From the NCBI RefSeq assembly GCF_003646465.1, contig NZ_QZEX01000014.1, positions 44,990 through 108,989 of the forward strand: DNA of 64,000 nucleotides, read 5' to 3'. This stretch comes from Chachezhania antarctica (GTDB lineage: Bacteria; Pseudomonadota; Alphaproteobacteria; Rhodobacterales; Rhodobacteraceae). This document shows, one piece after another, positions 33,754-43,149 of the stretch. The notes beneath the pieces are model-generated. The model worked only from the letters and a program-made list of their open reading frames with translations. It was not told where the DNA came from and searched no databases. Numbering within the stretch: position 1 is the stretch's first letter; every line of letters starts with the position of its first letter. The translations under genes were made by a program, and so were the position numbers.

Positions 33754-35265
33754 TCACGCGTCCGCTCCCTCGTGTTCCAGGACCGAAGCAAGGCTCATGA
33801 TCGCCTCCTCGGTCATGTCGTCGCCTGCGACCTCGCCGCTTATCCGCCCTTCGCGGATGACAAGGATCCGGTCGCACAGCCCGATCAGTTCAGGCAATTC
33901 CGACGAGATCACCACGATCCCGACCCCGCTTCGGGCAAGGTCGCGCAGGATCCGGTGAATCTCGGCCTTGGCGCCCACGTCCACGCCGCGGGTGGGTTCG
34001 TCCAGGAAGATCAGGTCGGGATCGACCGACAGCATCTTGGCAATCGCCACCTTCTGCTGGTTGCCGCCCGAAAGCGACGACACCGGATCGGTCAGCTTGC
34101 CGTATTTCAGCCCCAGCCGTTCGCCCAGGGCCCGCGCCCGTTCGCGTTCGCCGCGGCTGTCGATCATGCCGCCGCGCCGCGAGATCCGCGACAGGTCGAG
34201 CGCCGAGATATTCTCCGCAATCGACATGTCCAGAAACAGGCCCGAGCCCTTCCTGTCTTCGGACAGGTAGACCATGCCCGCGTCGATGCTGTCGCCGTAA
34301 TCGCGCAAGGTAAGGGCCTTGCCGTTCAGCCGGACCTCGCCCGTCACCTCGCCCTCGATCCGGCAGATACCCTTCACGATCTCGCTGCGCCCGGCGCCGA
34401 TCAGGCCGGCGATGCCCAGCACTTCGCCATGGTGAAGGTCGAAGGACACGTCCCTGAACCGCGTGGCCTCGCTCAGATCGCGGACGCTCAGAATGACGTT
34501 GTCATCCGGTTCAGCCTGCTTGGCGGGATACAGGTCGTCGATGACCCGGCCCACCATCGCCTTGACGACGTCCGGCGGCGTGATCTGGGCCACGTCCATC
34601 GTCGTGATATAGCTGCCATCGCGGAACACGGTCACCCGGTCGCAATTGTCGAAGATCTCCACCATGCGGTGGGAAATGTAGATGATCCCGATGCCTTGAT
34701 CGGCCAGCCTGCGCATGATGCCGAACAGAAGCTGCGCCTCGCGCTCGGTCAGGGCGGCGGTGGGTTCGTCAAGGATCAGCACCTTGCAGTCCAGCGTCAG
34801 CGCCTTCGCGATCTCGACCAGCTGCTGGTTCGAGATCGAGAGGTCCCCGGTGCGCGCCCGCGGATCAATGTCGGCCAGCTGGCGCAGCACCTCGCCCGCC
34901 TTGGCCTCAAGGGCCGCGTAATCCACGAAGAACTTCCGGCTCAGGTTCGTCTGCGGCATCAGGATGTTTTCGGCGACCGACACGTCCGGGCACAGCGCGA
35001 TTTCCTGATGAACCAGCCCGATCCCCAGTTTCTGCGCCTCGGTGGGCGAGGCGATGGTCACCGCCGCGCCATTCCAGAAGATCGTTCCGCTGTCTGGCGC
35101 AAGGATACCGTCGATGACGTTCATCAGCGTCGACTTGCCCGCGCCGTTTTCCCCGGCAAGAGCATGGATCTCACCGCGTTTCAGTTCGAAATCGACACCC
35201 TTCAGCGCATGGATCGCCCCGAAGGATTTGTGCACATCCGAAATTTTCAGAACGACGTCATCCAT
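33754..35265 (-). CDS. RbsA/MglA-type ABC transporter ATPase with two cassettes
   Basis: A 503-residue duplicated ATPase of the carbohydrate uptake (CUT2) group. Cassette 1 has GENGAGKST (about 38-46) and [11 protein letters not shown], with signature [15 protein letters not shown]. Cassette 2 has [10 protein letters not shown], the signature [16 protein letters not shown] and [14 protein letters not shown]. The second Walker A is degenerate as in RbsA. The start at 35265 opens with [16 protein letters not shown], the normal N-terminus. It energises uptake with the permease and binding protein on either side of it in the operon. Confidence 0.92.
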   Translation of the reverse strand: MDDVVLKISDVHKSFGAIHALKGVDFELKRGEIHALAGENGAGKSTLMNVIDGILAPDSGTIFWNGAAVTIASPTEAQKLGIGLVHQEIALCPDVSVAENILMPQTNLSRKFFVDYAALEAKAGEVLRQLADIDPRARTGDLSISNQQLVEIAKALTLDCKVLILDEPTAALTEREAQLLFGIMRRLADQGIGIIYISHRMVEIFDNCDRVTVFRDGSYITTMDVAQITPPDVVKAMVGRVIDDLYPAKQAEPDDNVILSVRDLSEATRFRDVSFDLHHGEVLGIAGLIGAGRSEIVKGICRIEGEVTGEVRLNGKALTLRDYGDSIDAGMVYLSEDRKGSGLFLDMSIAENISALDLSRISRRGGMIDSRGERERARALGERLGLKYGKLTDPVSSLSGGNQQKVAIAKMLSVDPDLIFLDEPTRGVDVGAKAEIHRILRDLARSGVGIVVISSELPELIGLCDRILVIREGRISGEVAGDDMTEEAIMSLASVLEHEGADA

Positions 35266-35339
35266 AAACCCAGTTTCCCTCCCCCCGGACGGGTGCGGCC
35301 GACGGACCCTGCCGTCGCGCCGCAATGCTCAGACAGGCC

Positions 35340-36353
35340 TTACCGGCCGTCCATGTACGCGTTTAGATCGAAATCGTCGGCGTTTTCCTTCGTGATGACG
35401 GCAAAGCCGTTGTCCATGAAGGGGATCTGGAACGGGTTATAGCCGGATGTCTTGTAATCGTTGAACGGCTCGAACACCTCGGCGTTGTTGGCCAGGTGCA
35501 GCGCCACGAAGCCCATGAAGCCCTGGATGCCCTGGTTCGGGTTCAGCGCCATGTGCACGTTGCCGGCGCGGATATGCTCCAGCATCGTGGGCGTGATGTC
35601 GGCGTGCATCACCAGCACGTCCGCCCCTGCCTCCTGGATCGCGGCCACGGCGCCTTCGGCCGAACCGGCTTCGGGGATCCACACCGCGTCAAGTTCCGGA
35701 TTGGCCTGCACGATCGACGACATCGCCCGGTAGGCGGCGGTGCTGTCCTGGTTCGTGGCCTGCCGTCCGACCAGTTTCCAGTCCGGATGGTTGGCTTCCA
35801 TGTAGTCGATCAGCGAGGTCACACGCAGATCGTGGTTCGACTGGCCCGGGTTTTCCAGAACCGCGTACTCCCCCGCCTCGCCGCGCTGCGCCACGATCTC
35901 CTCGGCGGCGAACTTGGCTTCGGCATGGTTGTCCGACGTGATGTAGGCCGTGCGATCCGACAGCGGCGAATCCGCCGCGAAGGTCACGACCTCGATACCC
36001 TGCGCCATCGCCTGGTTGATCGGCTCGATGAACGGATCCGACTGCATCGGGTGCAGCAGCACACCGGCGGGCTGGCGCACGACATCCTGCTCGAACGAAG
36101 CGATCTGTTTCGAGATGTCGTAATCCGGCGTGCCCGAGAAGACGGTCTCGCAACCGAAGGCCTCGGCCGCTTGGTGGAACGCCTCGTATACCGGCACCCA
36201 GTAGGGATGCGCCGATACCATGACGTTCATGATATAGGTCTCCCCCGGCTCGCACATCAGAGAGCCCTTGCCCTCCTCTGCCGCCAGCGGGGTTGCGGCC
36301 AGGACAGCCGTCATCATTCCGGCCAAGGCCGGGGCTTTGAATCGTTTGGTCAT
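35340..36353 (-). CDS. RbsB-type periplasmic sugar-binding protein
   Basis: A 337-residue periplasmic binding protein of the ribose/autoinducer-2 class (Peripla_BP_4). A signal peptide covers about 1-26 and ends LAAE. The first domain starts YIMNVMVSAHPYWVPVY; the hinge and ligand segments include HPMQSDPFIEPINQAM and VVTFAADSPLSDRTAYI. GGAGGAG lies five bases before ATG 36353. It is the first gene of the nine-gene operon, so it sets the specificity of uptake. The ligand is unidentified; LsrB- and XylF-like sugars or polyols are possible. Confidence 0.9.
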   Translation of the reverse strand: MTKRFKAPALAGMMTAVLAATPLAAEEGKGSLMCEPGETYIMNVMVSAHPYWVPVYEAFHQAAEAFGCETVFSGTPDYDISKQIASFEQDVVRQPAGVLLHPMQSDPFIEPINQAMAQGIEVVTFAADSPLSDRTAYITSDNHAEAKFAAEEIVAQRGEAGEYAVLENPGQSNHDLRVTSLIDYMEANHPDWKLVGRQATNQDSTAAYRAMSSIVQANPELDAVWIPEAGSAEGAVAAIQEAGADVLVMHADITPTMLEHIRAGNVHMALNPNQGIQGFMGFVALHLANNAEVFEPFNDYKTSGYNPFQIPFMDNGFAVITKENADDFDLNAYMDGR

Positions 36354-36491
36354 ATTGCTCCTCCCGTTGCACCCGGTGTGATCCCGGGTTCTCATGACGC
36401 CGCAATATCTTTCACTCCGCGGCATTCATTGCAGGGACGCTACGAGCGCGTTTTGGACACGTCAACAATGGGAAGGATATTCTGCAGTTCA

Positions 36492-36505
36492 TGAAATAAA
36501 TTTCA
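36492..36505. promoter_or_regulatory. candidate operator of the polyol operon or the divergent regulator gene
   Basis: TGAAAT and ATTTCA form an inverted repeat with a two-base spacer, 139 bases upstream of the binding-protein gene and 189 bases upstream of the GbsR-type gene. The 36354-36693 interval holds no gene that I can support, only this element and the palindrome at 36651. The SorC regulator is a plausible ligand, by position only. Confidence 0.35.
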
Positions 36506-36650
36506 GGGACTCTGTCGTAACCTTTGCCTTGATGGTTTCTACCCAGCGGCGTGATTTGTTGATGAGGTGCATCCGGGCGGAGTGCCGGATGACCATTCCG
36601 TGAGCAAGCGCAGACCGCGTTGATCTTCGGAGACGCCACCCTATCTACAA

Positions 36651-36668
36651 TTTCAGAAATTTCTGAAA
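36651..36668. promoter_or_regulatory. 18-bp perfect palindrome ahead of the GbsR-type regulator
   Basis: TTTCAGAAATTTCTGAAA is a perfect palindrome ending 25 bases before the ATG of the regulator at 36694. The length and position are those of a dimeric winged-helix operator that overlaps the promoter or leader. It could serve autoregulation by the GbsR/MarR-type protein and control of cydAB. Confidence 0.6.
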
Positions 36669-36693
36669 ACTCTGCAAGAAAAAGTCTTGGCCT

Positions 36694-37239
36694 ATGAACA
36701 TGTCCCCGCTGCACCAGGAGTTCGTTCTGCACTTCGGTGAAATGGGCAGCCGTTGGGGGATCAACCGGACCGTTGGTCAGATCTACGCCCTGCTGTTCCT
36801 GTCGGCGGATGCGCTGAATGCCGACCAGATCACCGAGGCGCTGGGGATCAGCCGGTCGAACACGTCGATGGGGCTGAAGGAACTGCAGGCCTGGCGGCTG
36901 GTGCGACTGAAGCACGTCCCCGGCGACCGCAAGGACCATTTCACCACGCCCGACGACCTGTGGGAAATCGTCCGAATCCTGATCGAGGAGCGCAAGAAAC
37001 GCGAGATCGATCCGACCCTGACCAAGCTTCGCACGCTCGAAATGCAGGGGCCCGTCGGGGACGACTACTCCGAAGCGCGGATTTCCGAACTGCGCGAGAT
37101 GATCGAGATGATGACCGGTTTTTACGAGGACATGGCCCGGCTCGAGACCGAGCAGCTGGTGCGCCTGATGACATATGGCAGCCGGATCGCGGGCGTCATC
37201 GAAAAGGTCGGTGGCTACCTGCCGTCGTCGAAAAGCTGA
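36694..37239 (+). CDS. GbsR/MarR-type transcription regulator upstream of cydAB
   Basis: A 181-residue winged-helix protein of the GbsR branch of the MarR superfamily. RTVGQIYALLFLSADALNAD (about 25-44) and ITEALGISRSNTSMGLKELQ form the DNA-binding domain; the wing is LVRLKHVPGDRKDHF. A C-terminal helical part mediates dimerisation. The gene lies 16 bases before cydA in the same direction, so it probably controls quinol oxidase expression, perhaps in response to respiratory stress. The palindrome 25 bases upstream is a likely binding site. Confidence 0.85.
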   Translation: MNMSPLHQEFVLHFGEMGSRWGINRTVGQIYALLFLSADALNADQITEALGISRSNTSMGLKELQAWRLVRLKHVPGDRKDHFTTPDDLWEIVRILIEERKKREIDPTLTKLRTLEMQGPVGDDYSEARISELREMIEMMTGFYEDMARLETEQLVRLMTYGSRIAGVIEKVGGYLPSSKS

Positions 37240-37255
37240 AATAGGACACGAATGA

Positions 37256-38692
37256 ATGGAAGCGCTCGACACCCTTCTGCTCAGCCGCATCCAGTTCGCG
37301 GCAAACATATCTTTTCACATCCTGTTCCCGACGATCACCATAGCCCTGGGCTGGGTTCTGCTATTCTTCCGGCTGCGCTTTGCGCGCACGCGCGACGAAA
37401 AATGGATGGCGGCCTATCGTTTCTGGGTGAAGATCTTCGCGCTAAGCTTTGCTATGGGCGTGGTGTCTGGCATCACCATGTCGTTCCAGTTCGGGACCAA
37501 CTGGCCCGGCTTCATGGAAACAGTGGGCAACATCGCCGGCCCCCTGCTGGCCTACGAGGTGCTGACCGCCTTCTTCCTTGAGGCGGCCTTCGTGGGCATC
37601 ATGCTGTTCGGATTTTCCCGAGTGCCGGCCTGGCTGCATATCACCGCGACCGCGCTCGTGGCGTTCGGCACTACGTTGTCGACCTTCTGGATCATCGTGC
37701 TGAACAGCTGGATGCACACGCCGCAGGGGTTCGAAATGATCGACGGCGTGGCCCATGCCACCGACTGGTGGGCGATCGTCTTCAACCCCTCGATGCCCTA
37801 TCGCTTTGCCCACATGGTGCTGGCGTCCTTCCTGACGGTTGCGTTCCTGGTGGCGGGCGTCTCGGCCTTCCGCTGGATCATCGGCGACCGCTCGCGCGAG
37901 GTGCGCGCGATGCTCAAGACGGGGGTTTCGATCGCCGCGCTGCTGATCCCTGTGCAGATCTTCATGGGGGACATGCACGGCCTGAACACGCTGGAGTATC
38001 AGCCCCAGAAGGTCGCCGCCATTGAAGGCAACTGGGAGACGGGGCCGAACGTGCCGCTGCTGCTGTTCGCCCTGCCCGACGAGGCCGCCCGCGAAAACCG
38101 GTTCGAGCTGGGCATCCCGAACGGGGCGTCGATGATCCTGACGCACCACGCCGATGGCATTGTGCCCGGACTGAACGATTTCGTCGCCGCCGACGGAACC
38201 CCCCTGCACCCGCCCGTGGCCCCGGTCTTCTGGTCCTTCCGGGTGATGGTTGGCACCGGGCTGGCGATGCTGGCCCTGAGCTGGGGCGCCGTCTTCTTCA
38301 TGTGGCGCCGGCGTCACCTGCACGACGGCCGGATCCCCGGTCACCGGATGGCGGTCGAAGGCCTGCCGAAGCCGCTGCTGTGGGCGCTTGTGCCGATGGC
38401 GTTCTCGGGCTGGGTGGCGACGCTGGCGGGCTGGTATACGACGGAAATCGGGCGACAGCCCTGGCTGGTGTCGGGGGTCATGACCACCGACATGGCCGTG
38501 GCCGACGTGCCCGCCCCGATGGTGGCGGGAACGCTGGCGATCTACCTCGCCATCTATGCAGCCCTGCTGATCGCCTATGTCGGCGTCATCGCCTACCTCG
38601 CTCGGAAGGCCGCCCGCGGGGACGACGCCCCCGGCAACAGCATGACCCATTCGGGCAAGGCGCAGGTCGTTGCCCTAAACCCCGCGGAGTAA
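37256..38692 (+). CDS. cydA: cytochrome bd-type quinol oxidase subunit I
   Basis: A 478-residue inner membrane subunit carrying haems b558, b595 and d. The haem ligand His lies in ISFHILFPTITIALGW (H21), another in FAHMVLASFL near 187, and GWYTTEIGRQPW near 390-401 is the quinol-oxidising signature. The protein is shorter than E. coli CydA in the Q loop, as in cyanide-insensitive oxidases (CIO). It reduces O2 to water without pumping protons and helps at low oxygen or with sulfide, cyanide or NO. cydB follows after four bases. Confidence 0.93.
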   Translation: MEALDTLLLSRIQFAANISFHILFPTITIALGWVLLFFRLRFARTRDEKWMAAYRFWVKIFALSFAMGVVSGITMSFQFGTNWPGFMETVGNIAGPLLAYEVLTAFFLEAAFVGIMLFGFSRVPAWLHITATALVAFGTTLSTFWIIVLNSWMHTPQGFEMIDGVAHATDWWAIVFNPSMPYRFAHMVLASFLTVAFLVAGVSAFRWIIGDRSREVRAMLKTGVSIAALLIPVQIFMGDMHGLNTLEYQPQKVAAIEGNWETGPNVPLLLFALPDEAARENRFELGIPNGASMILTHHADGIVPGLNDFVAADGTPLHPPVAPVFWSFRVMVGTGLAMLALSWGAVFFMWRRRHLHDGRIPGHRMAVEGLPKPLLWALVPMAFSGWVATLAGWYTTEIGRQPWLVSGVMTTDMAVADVPAPMVAGTLAIYLAIYAALLIAYVGVIAYLARKAARGDDAPGNSMTHSGKAQVVALNPAE

Positions 38693-38696
38693 GCCG

Positions 38697-39707
38697 ATGC
38701 CCGATTTCTCGACCCCTGCCGACTGGCTGCCCTGGGCCTTTGCCTCGCTCATGGGGCTCTCGATCCTCGTCTACGTCGTGCTCGACGGCTTCGACCTTGG
38801 TGTCGGGATCCTCTTTCCGCTCGCCGACCCGGAGGAACAAGACCGCATGATCGGGTCCATAGGGCCGTTCTGGGACGCCAACGAAACCTGGCTCGTGCTG
38901 GCGGTGGGACTGTTGCTGGTGGCTTTCCCCACGGCGCATGGCATGATCCTGTCGACATTGTACCTGCCGGTCTTCGCGATGCTGATCGGGCTGATCCTGC
39001 GCGGCGTGGCGTTCGAATTCCGCGCCAAGGCCCGCAGCCGGCACAAAGTGCGGTGGAACCGCCTGTTCTTCGCCGGATCGCTGATCACGGCGCTGGCGCA
39101 GGGCTTCATGCTGGGGCTGTACATAATGGGCCTGGAAAAGACGGTGGAAACCTATCTGTTCGCCACGCTCACCGCGCTGTGTCTTGCGGCGGGCTACGGG
39201 TTCATCGGCGCGACATGGCTGGTACACAAGACGACGCGGCATCTGCAGATCAAGGCCCTGCAGTGGGCGCGGCGCAGCCTGTGGGCGGTGATCGCGGGGG
39301 TCGGCGCCGTGTCGATGGCAACGCCGCTGGTCAGCGACCGGATCTTCGGGAAATGGTTCTCCTTCCCCGAGATCCTGTGGCTGGCCCCGCTGCCGGCCGT
39401 GTCGGGCGCGCTGATCGCAGCGCTCTGGATCATGCTTCGGCGCATGCCCTTTGCCGGGGACCGGTGGAACTGGCTGCCCTTCGCCACCGCCAGCGTGATC
39501 TTCGCCGCGGCCTATCTGGGACTGGCCTACAGCTTCTACCCCTACGTGGTGCCAGAGCGGCTGACCATCTACGAGGCCGCCGCCGCCCCCGAAAGCTTGA
39601 TGATCATCCTGGTGGGGGCCTGTTTCGTCGTGCCGGTGATCATCGCCTATTCGATCCTGGCCTACGTGATTTTCCGCGGCAAGGCGACGGAGCTGCGGTA
39701 TTACTAG
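38697..39707 (+). CDS. cydB: cytochrome bd-type quinol oxidase subunit II
   Basis: A 336-residue subunit with nine predicted helices. VYVVLDGFDLGVGILFPLA near residue 25-43 and IGPFWDANETWLVLAVG near 60-76 are the CydB hallmarks. It forms the heterodimer with the cydA product. No CydX-type micropeptide gene could be found after it; the 3' end overlaps the convergent LysR gene by four bases. Confidence 0.93.
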   Translation: MPDFSTPADWLPWAFASLMGLSILVYVVLDGFDLGVGILFPLADPEEQDRMIGSIGPFWDANETWLVLAVGLLLVAFPTAHGMILSTLYLPVFAMLIGLILRGVAFEFRAKARSRHKVRWNRLFFAGSLITALAQGFMLGLYIMGLEKTVETYLFATLTALCLAAGYGFIGATWLVHKTTRHLQIKALQWARRSLWAVIAGVGAVSMATPLVSDRIFGKWFSFPEILWLAPLPAVSGALIAALWIMLRRMPFAGDRWNWLPFATASVIFAAAYLGLAYSFYPYVVPERLTIYEAAAAPESLMIILVGACFVVPVIIAYSILAYVIFRGKATELRYY

Positions 39708-40624
39708 GCACCGGAACGTCGCACGAGCAGTTGATCGGCCGTGGGGCGGGCAGCCATGGCCATAGTGCGAAAGGCCAGCGCCGCCGGCGACAGATCTTGC
39801 CCGGTCCGGGCATAGATGTTGTAAACACGCTTTTCGGTGGGTCCGGGCAGATCGCGGAACATCACGCCGAAGATATCAGAAAAGATCGCGGCATAGGACG
39901 GCGCGATGGTCAGCCCCTGCCCGGCCCCGACCAGCGCCAGCGCGGTCGTCAGCCCCCGCACCGAAATCGCGCCGGCAGTGGCGCGGACGGGATCGCGGAA
40001 CACCGTTCGGTCGAGATGCAGGCTGAATTCATCGGAATACCTGATCCAGCGTTCCGCGCCCAACCGGCCCCATGTCAGCGGTTCTTCCGGGCCTGGCGGC
40101 TGGCCAAGTGGCAAGACCACCTGCATGGCCGACCGCCAGAAATAGTCGCCGGTAACGCCCGACGGCAGGATCCGTTCGGGTCCCAGCCCGATTTCGGCGT
40201 CGTTCATCGCCACCGCTTCGACCACGCGGTCGCCGGTGGTATCCATCACGCTCAGCTCCACGTCGGGATAGGCTTTCCGGTATCGGCTCAGCACGCCCGG
40301 CAACCAGGAACAGGCCAGGATCTGCGGCACCGCGATCCGAAGGTGTCCGCGTCGCAAGGCCCGCAGGTCCGCCGCGCCGTCGGTCAGGTTTTGCAGATCG
40401 ACCAGCATCCGCGACACGGTATTGCGGATCTGGCGGCCGAATTCGGACAGCTCGGTTGCACGGCCCGACCGTTCGAACAGCACCATCCCGATCTCGACCT
40501 CCAGCTGCCGGATCTGCATCGACACCGCGGATTGGGTAAGGCCCAGCCGTTCGGCCGCAAGAGTGAAACTGCCGGTGTCGGCGATGCTCTGGAAGGCCTG
40601 CAACTGGCGAAGCGTGATCGGCAT
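39704..40624 (-). CDS. LysR-type regulator divergent from the DadA-like gene
   Basis: A 306-residue LysR protein with a winged helix (SFTLAAERLGLTQSAVSMQI, about 19-38) and a full effector domain. MPITLRQLQAF at 40624 is the start; the preceding TTG would only add Met. The gene is divergent from the amine/amino acid oxidase gene at 40717. The 92-base gap contains an ATCAA-N9-TTGAT repeat. It probably controls dadA-like and the second tctCBA set. Confidence 0.9.
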   Translation of the reverse strand: MPITLRQLQAFQSIADTGSFTLAAERLGLTQSAVSMQIRQLEVEIGMVLFERSGRATELSEFGRQIRNTVSRMLVDLQNLTDGAADLRALRRGHLRIAVPQILACSWLPGVLSRYRKAYPDVELSVMDTTGDRVVEAVAMNDAEIGLGPERILPSGVTGDYFWRSAMQVVLPLGQPPGPEEPLTWGRLGAERWIRYSDEFSLHLDRTVFRDPVRATAGAISVRGLTTALALVGAGQGLTIAPSYAAIFSDIFGVMFRDLPGPTEKRVYNIYARTGQDLSPAALAFRTMAMAARPTADQLLVRRSGA

Positions 40625-40639
40625 CAAGTTTCCTGATCC

Positions 40640-40658
40640 ATCAAGAAGATTAATTGAT
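40640..40658. promoter_or_regulatory. candidate LysR operator in the lysR-dadA gap
   Basis: ATCAA and TTGAT form an inverted repeat with a nine-base spacer, 16 bases from the lysR start and 58 bases from the dadA-like start. This T-N11-A type symmetry is typical of LysR recognition sites. Confidence 0.5.
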
Positions 40659-40716
40659 TTGTATTATGCTGCGCTGCAGATAACAATTCCCGTCACGACA
40701 GAGACGGAACACCACA

Positions 40717-41970
40717 ATGCATATCGGAATCATCGGAACGGGCATCGTCGGTGCGGCGACAGCGGGCTGGCTTCAGCGCGACGGGCACAGCGTCACCTTC
40801 TTCGACCCGAACGAGGCGGGGGAAGCCTGCTCGTTCGGCAATGCCGGGTCGCTTTCGCCCAGTGCGGTGCTGCCCGTAGGCATGCCGGGGATGTGGAAGA
40901 AGGTGCCGAAATGGCTGCTCGATCCCGATGGGCCGCTGGTCATCCGCGCCCACTACCTGCCCACTGTTCTGCCTTGGCTGATGCAGTTCCTGCGCCATTC
41001 CAACGAACGCGAGGTCACCCGGATCGCGACCGCCCTGCGCGGCCTGCTGAGCCCGGTCTTCGATTCGTACATGCCACTGCTCCAACGCGCCGGCGCATCT
41101 GATCTGGTCCGCCGCGACGGCTGTCTTTACGTGTATTCATCGCGCGAAAGCGCCGACCGCTGGTCCTGGGGCGCCAACCTGCGCCGGTCGCTGGGCGTCG
41201 AGATGCAGGAGCTTGAGGCCGAAGCGCTGTTCGACTTGGAGCCGGACCTGCGTGGCAGCTTCGGATTCGGCCAGTTTGCACCGGAAAACGGCGCAACGCC
41301 CGACCCTTCCGCGCTCGTCAAGGCGATCTACGGCCAGGCGATAGCCGATGGCGCCGGGCACATCCGCGCGCGCGTCACCGGTTTCGACCGCAAGGCCGAC
41401 CGGATCGCGGCGCTGACGCTCGATGACGGCTCCCGGCACGAGGTCGACGGCGTCGTGATCGCCGCCGGCGCATGGTCGGGCCAGTTGACCCGGATGCTGG
41501 GCACGCGGGTGCCGCTGGAAAGCCAGCGGGGCTATCACGTCACCATTCAGGATCCGGGGATCGACCTGAAGCGCAACGTGATGGCGGTTGAACAGAACAT
41601 CATGGTGAACCCGATGCAGATGGGGCTGCGGCTGGCCGGAACGGTGGAATTCGCCGGGCTGAAGGCCGCGCCGGACTTTCGCCGTGCCGAAGCGCTGCTG
41701 TCCCGTGGTACCGAAATATTTCCGGGCCTGCGCCCGGACAAGCACACGAAATGGATGGGCCATCGCCCCTGCCTGCCGGATTCGATGCCGGTCATCGGGC
41801 GGGTCCCGCGCACGCAGAACGCATGGATGGGCTTCGGCCATGGACATGTCGGCATGTGCGGCGGAGCCACCACCGGGCGCGAGCTTGCCAATCTCGTGTC
41901 GGGCCGCGCGCCCGAGATCGATCTCGAACCGTTCCGTGTGGAGCGGTTCTCCCGCCCGGGGGCGGCATGA
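40717..41970 (+). CDS. DadA-like FAD-dependent D-amino acid dehydrogenase
   Basis: A 417-residue DAO-family flavoprotein. The dinucleotide motif HIGIIGTGIVGAATAG opens the protein. SFGNAGSLSPSAVLP near 40-54 matches the DadA substrate loop, and PCLPDSMPVIGRVPRT with GFGHGHVGMCGGATTG forms the C-terminal FAD contacts. It should oxidise D-amino acids or another secondary amine to imino acids, passing electrons to quinone. It is first in a run with tctC, tctB and tctA (88 bases to tctC), which suggests that its substrate, or a precursor, is imported by that system. Confidence 0.85.
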   Translation: MHIGIIGTGIVGAATAGWLQRDGHSVTFFDPNEAGEACSFGNAGSLSPSAVLPVGMPGMWKKVPKWLLDPDGPLVIRAHYLPTVLPWLMQFLRHSNEREVTRIATALRGLLSPVFDSYMPLLQRAGASDLVRRDGCLYVYSSRESADRWSWGANLRRSLGVEMQELEAEALFDLEPDLRGSFGFGQFAPENGATPDPSALVKAIYGQAIADGAGHIRARVTGFDRKADRIAALTLDDGSRHEVDGVVIAAGAWSGQLTRMLGTRVPLESQRGYHVTIQDPGIDLKRNVMAVEQNIMVNPMQMGLRLAGTVEFAGLKAAPDFRRAEALLSRGTEIFPGLRPDKHTKWMGHRPCLPDSMPVIGRVPRTQNAWMGFGHGHVGMCGGATTGRELANLVSGRAPEIDLEPFRVERFSRPGAA

Positions 41971-42058
41971 CCGCCCCCACCCCAAAAGCCCCCGGAGACA
42001 CCGGCCCCGGCCGGCCCAGAAGGGGCACCCTCCCGACAGGAAGCAAAGGAGACACACG

Positions 42059-43042
42059 ATGGACGTGCTGAAACGCAAGATCCTCGCTACATTCGCCGCG
42101 GCCGGCCTTGCCATGGCGCTGCCCGCCGGCAGCCTGATGGCGCAAAGCTGGCCGGAAGAACCGATCACCATCGTCGTGCCCTTTCCGCCGGGCGGGTCGA
42201 CCGACCTCCTGGCGCGCAAGATCGGCGAAGCGATCTCGGGGCCGCTGGGTCAGCCCGTCGTGGTCGAAAACCGGGGCGGCGCCGGCGGGACCGTGGGCGC
42301 GAACTATGTCGCGAACGCGGATCCGGACGGCTACACCCTGCTGATGGGTGTCACCGGATCGAACGCGATTTCGGCCGCACTGCGCGACGACCTGCCCTAT
42401 TCGCCGACCGAAGATTTCGATCCGGTGTCGATCGTGATCTCGTCGCCCCTGGTTCTGGTCGTCCGGTCCGACAGCGATTTCGAAACCGTCGAAGACGTGC
42501 TGACCTATGCCCGCGAGAACCCCGACAGCTTTACCCACGGCACGCCGGGCGTCGGCACGTCGATGCACATGTCGGCCGAACTGTTCGGGCTGGTATCGGA
42601 CACAAGCCTGGTGCACGTGCCCTACCAGGGCAGCGCCGCAGCACTTCAGGATCTTCTGGGCGGCCAGATCGACGCCATGTTCGGCGACATCCTCGTGACC
42701 TCGGAATACATCACGTCGGGTCGGCTGCGCCCGCTGGCGGTGACCGGAACGCAGGAGCATTTCCTGCTGGAAGGCGTGCCGACGGTGGAAGAGGCCGGGC
42801 TCGACGGGTATTCCGCGTTTTCGTGGCAAGGTCTGTTCGCCCCGGCCGGAACCCCGCCCCAGGTGCTCGACACGCTTTACGCGGCCGTTTCGGACGCCCT
42901 GCAATCCGACGATATCCAGGCGCTGTTCCGCGAACGCGGCTTCCTTGTCGAAGGCATGTCACCGGCTGAATCGAAGCAGTTCATCGCCGACGAGGTCGCG
43001 AAGTGGACCGAAGTCGTGGACGCTGCCGGCCTGAAGAACTGA
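42059..43042 (+). CDS. tctC: TctC-type periplasmic solute-binding protein (second system)
   Basis: A 327-residue periplasmic receptor. The signal peptide covers about 1-29 (ending GSLMAQS). ITIVVPFPPGGSTDLLAR and the VENRGGAGGTVGANYVA loop are the full TctC/Bug hallmarks. DPDGYTLLMG and the AFSWQGLFAPAGTP segment are also normal. AAAGGAG lies nine bases before ATG 42059. The ligand lip is the usual carboxylate type, unlike the first system in this window. Confidence 0.92.
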   Translation: MDVLKRKILATFAAAGLAMALPAGSLMAQSWPEEPITIVVPFPPGGSTDLLARKIGEAISGPLGQPVVVENRGGAGGTVGANYVANADPDGYTLLMGVTGSNAISAALRDDLPYSPTEDFDPVSIVISSPLVLVVRSDSDFETVEDVLTYARENPDSFTHGTPGVGTSMHMSAELFGLVSDTSLVHVPYQGSAAALQDLLGGQIDAMFGDILVTSEYITSGRLRPLAVTGTQEHFLLEGVPTVEEAGLDGYSAFSWQGLFAPAGTPPQVLDTLYAAVSDALQSDDIQALFRERGFLVEGMSPAESKQFIADEVAKWTEVVDAAGLKN

Positions 43043-43090
43043 GCCCGGACGCCTGAACCCGCGGGTTTCGGCCCGCTCACCACGCACCCA

Positions 43091-43130
43091 GACCGGGCCC
43101 TACCAGCCATTTGGCACATGGGGCCCGGTC
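43091..43130. terminator. hairpin between tctC and tctB
   Basis: GACCGGGCCC and GGGCCCGGTC form a perfect ten-base stem with a 20-base loop. Hairpins at this position commonly stabilise the binding-protein part of a transport mRNA or reduce read-through. No T-run is present. Confidence 0.5.
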
Positions 43131-43149
43131 CGCATCCGGGACCACAAGC

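Noticed and set aside
32733..33791. 352-codon open frame overlapping the ABC permease
   Set aside because: Same strand but different frame; Arg/Gly/His-rich and lacks hydrophobic segments, while the alternate frame is a clear RbsC-type permease.
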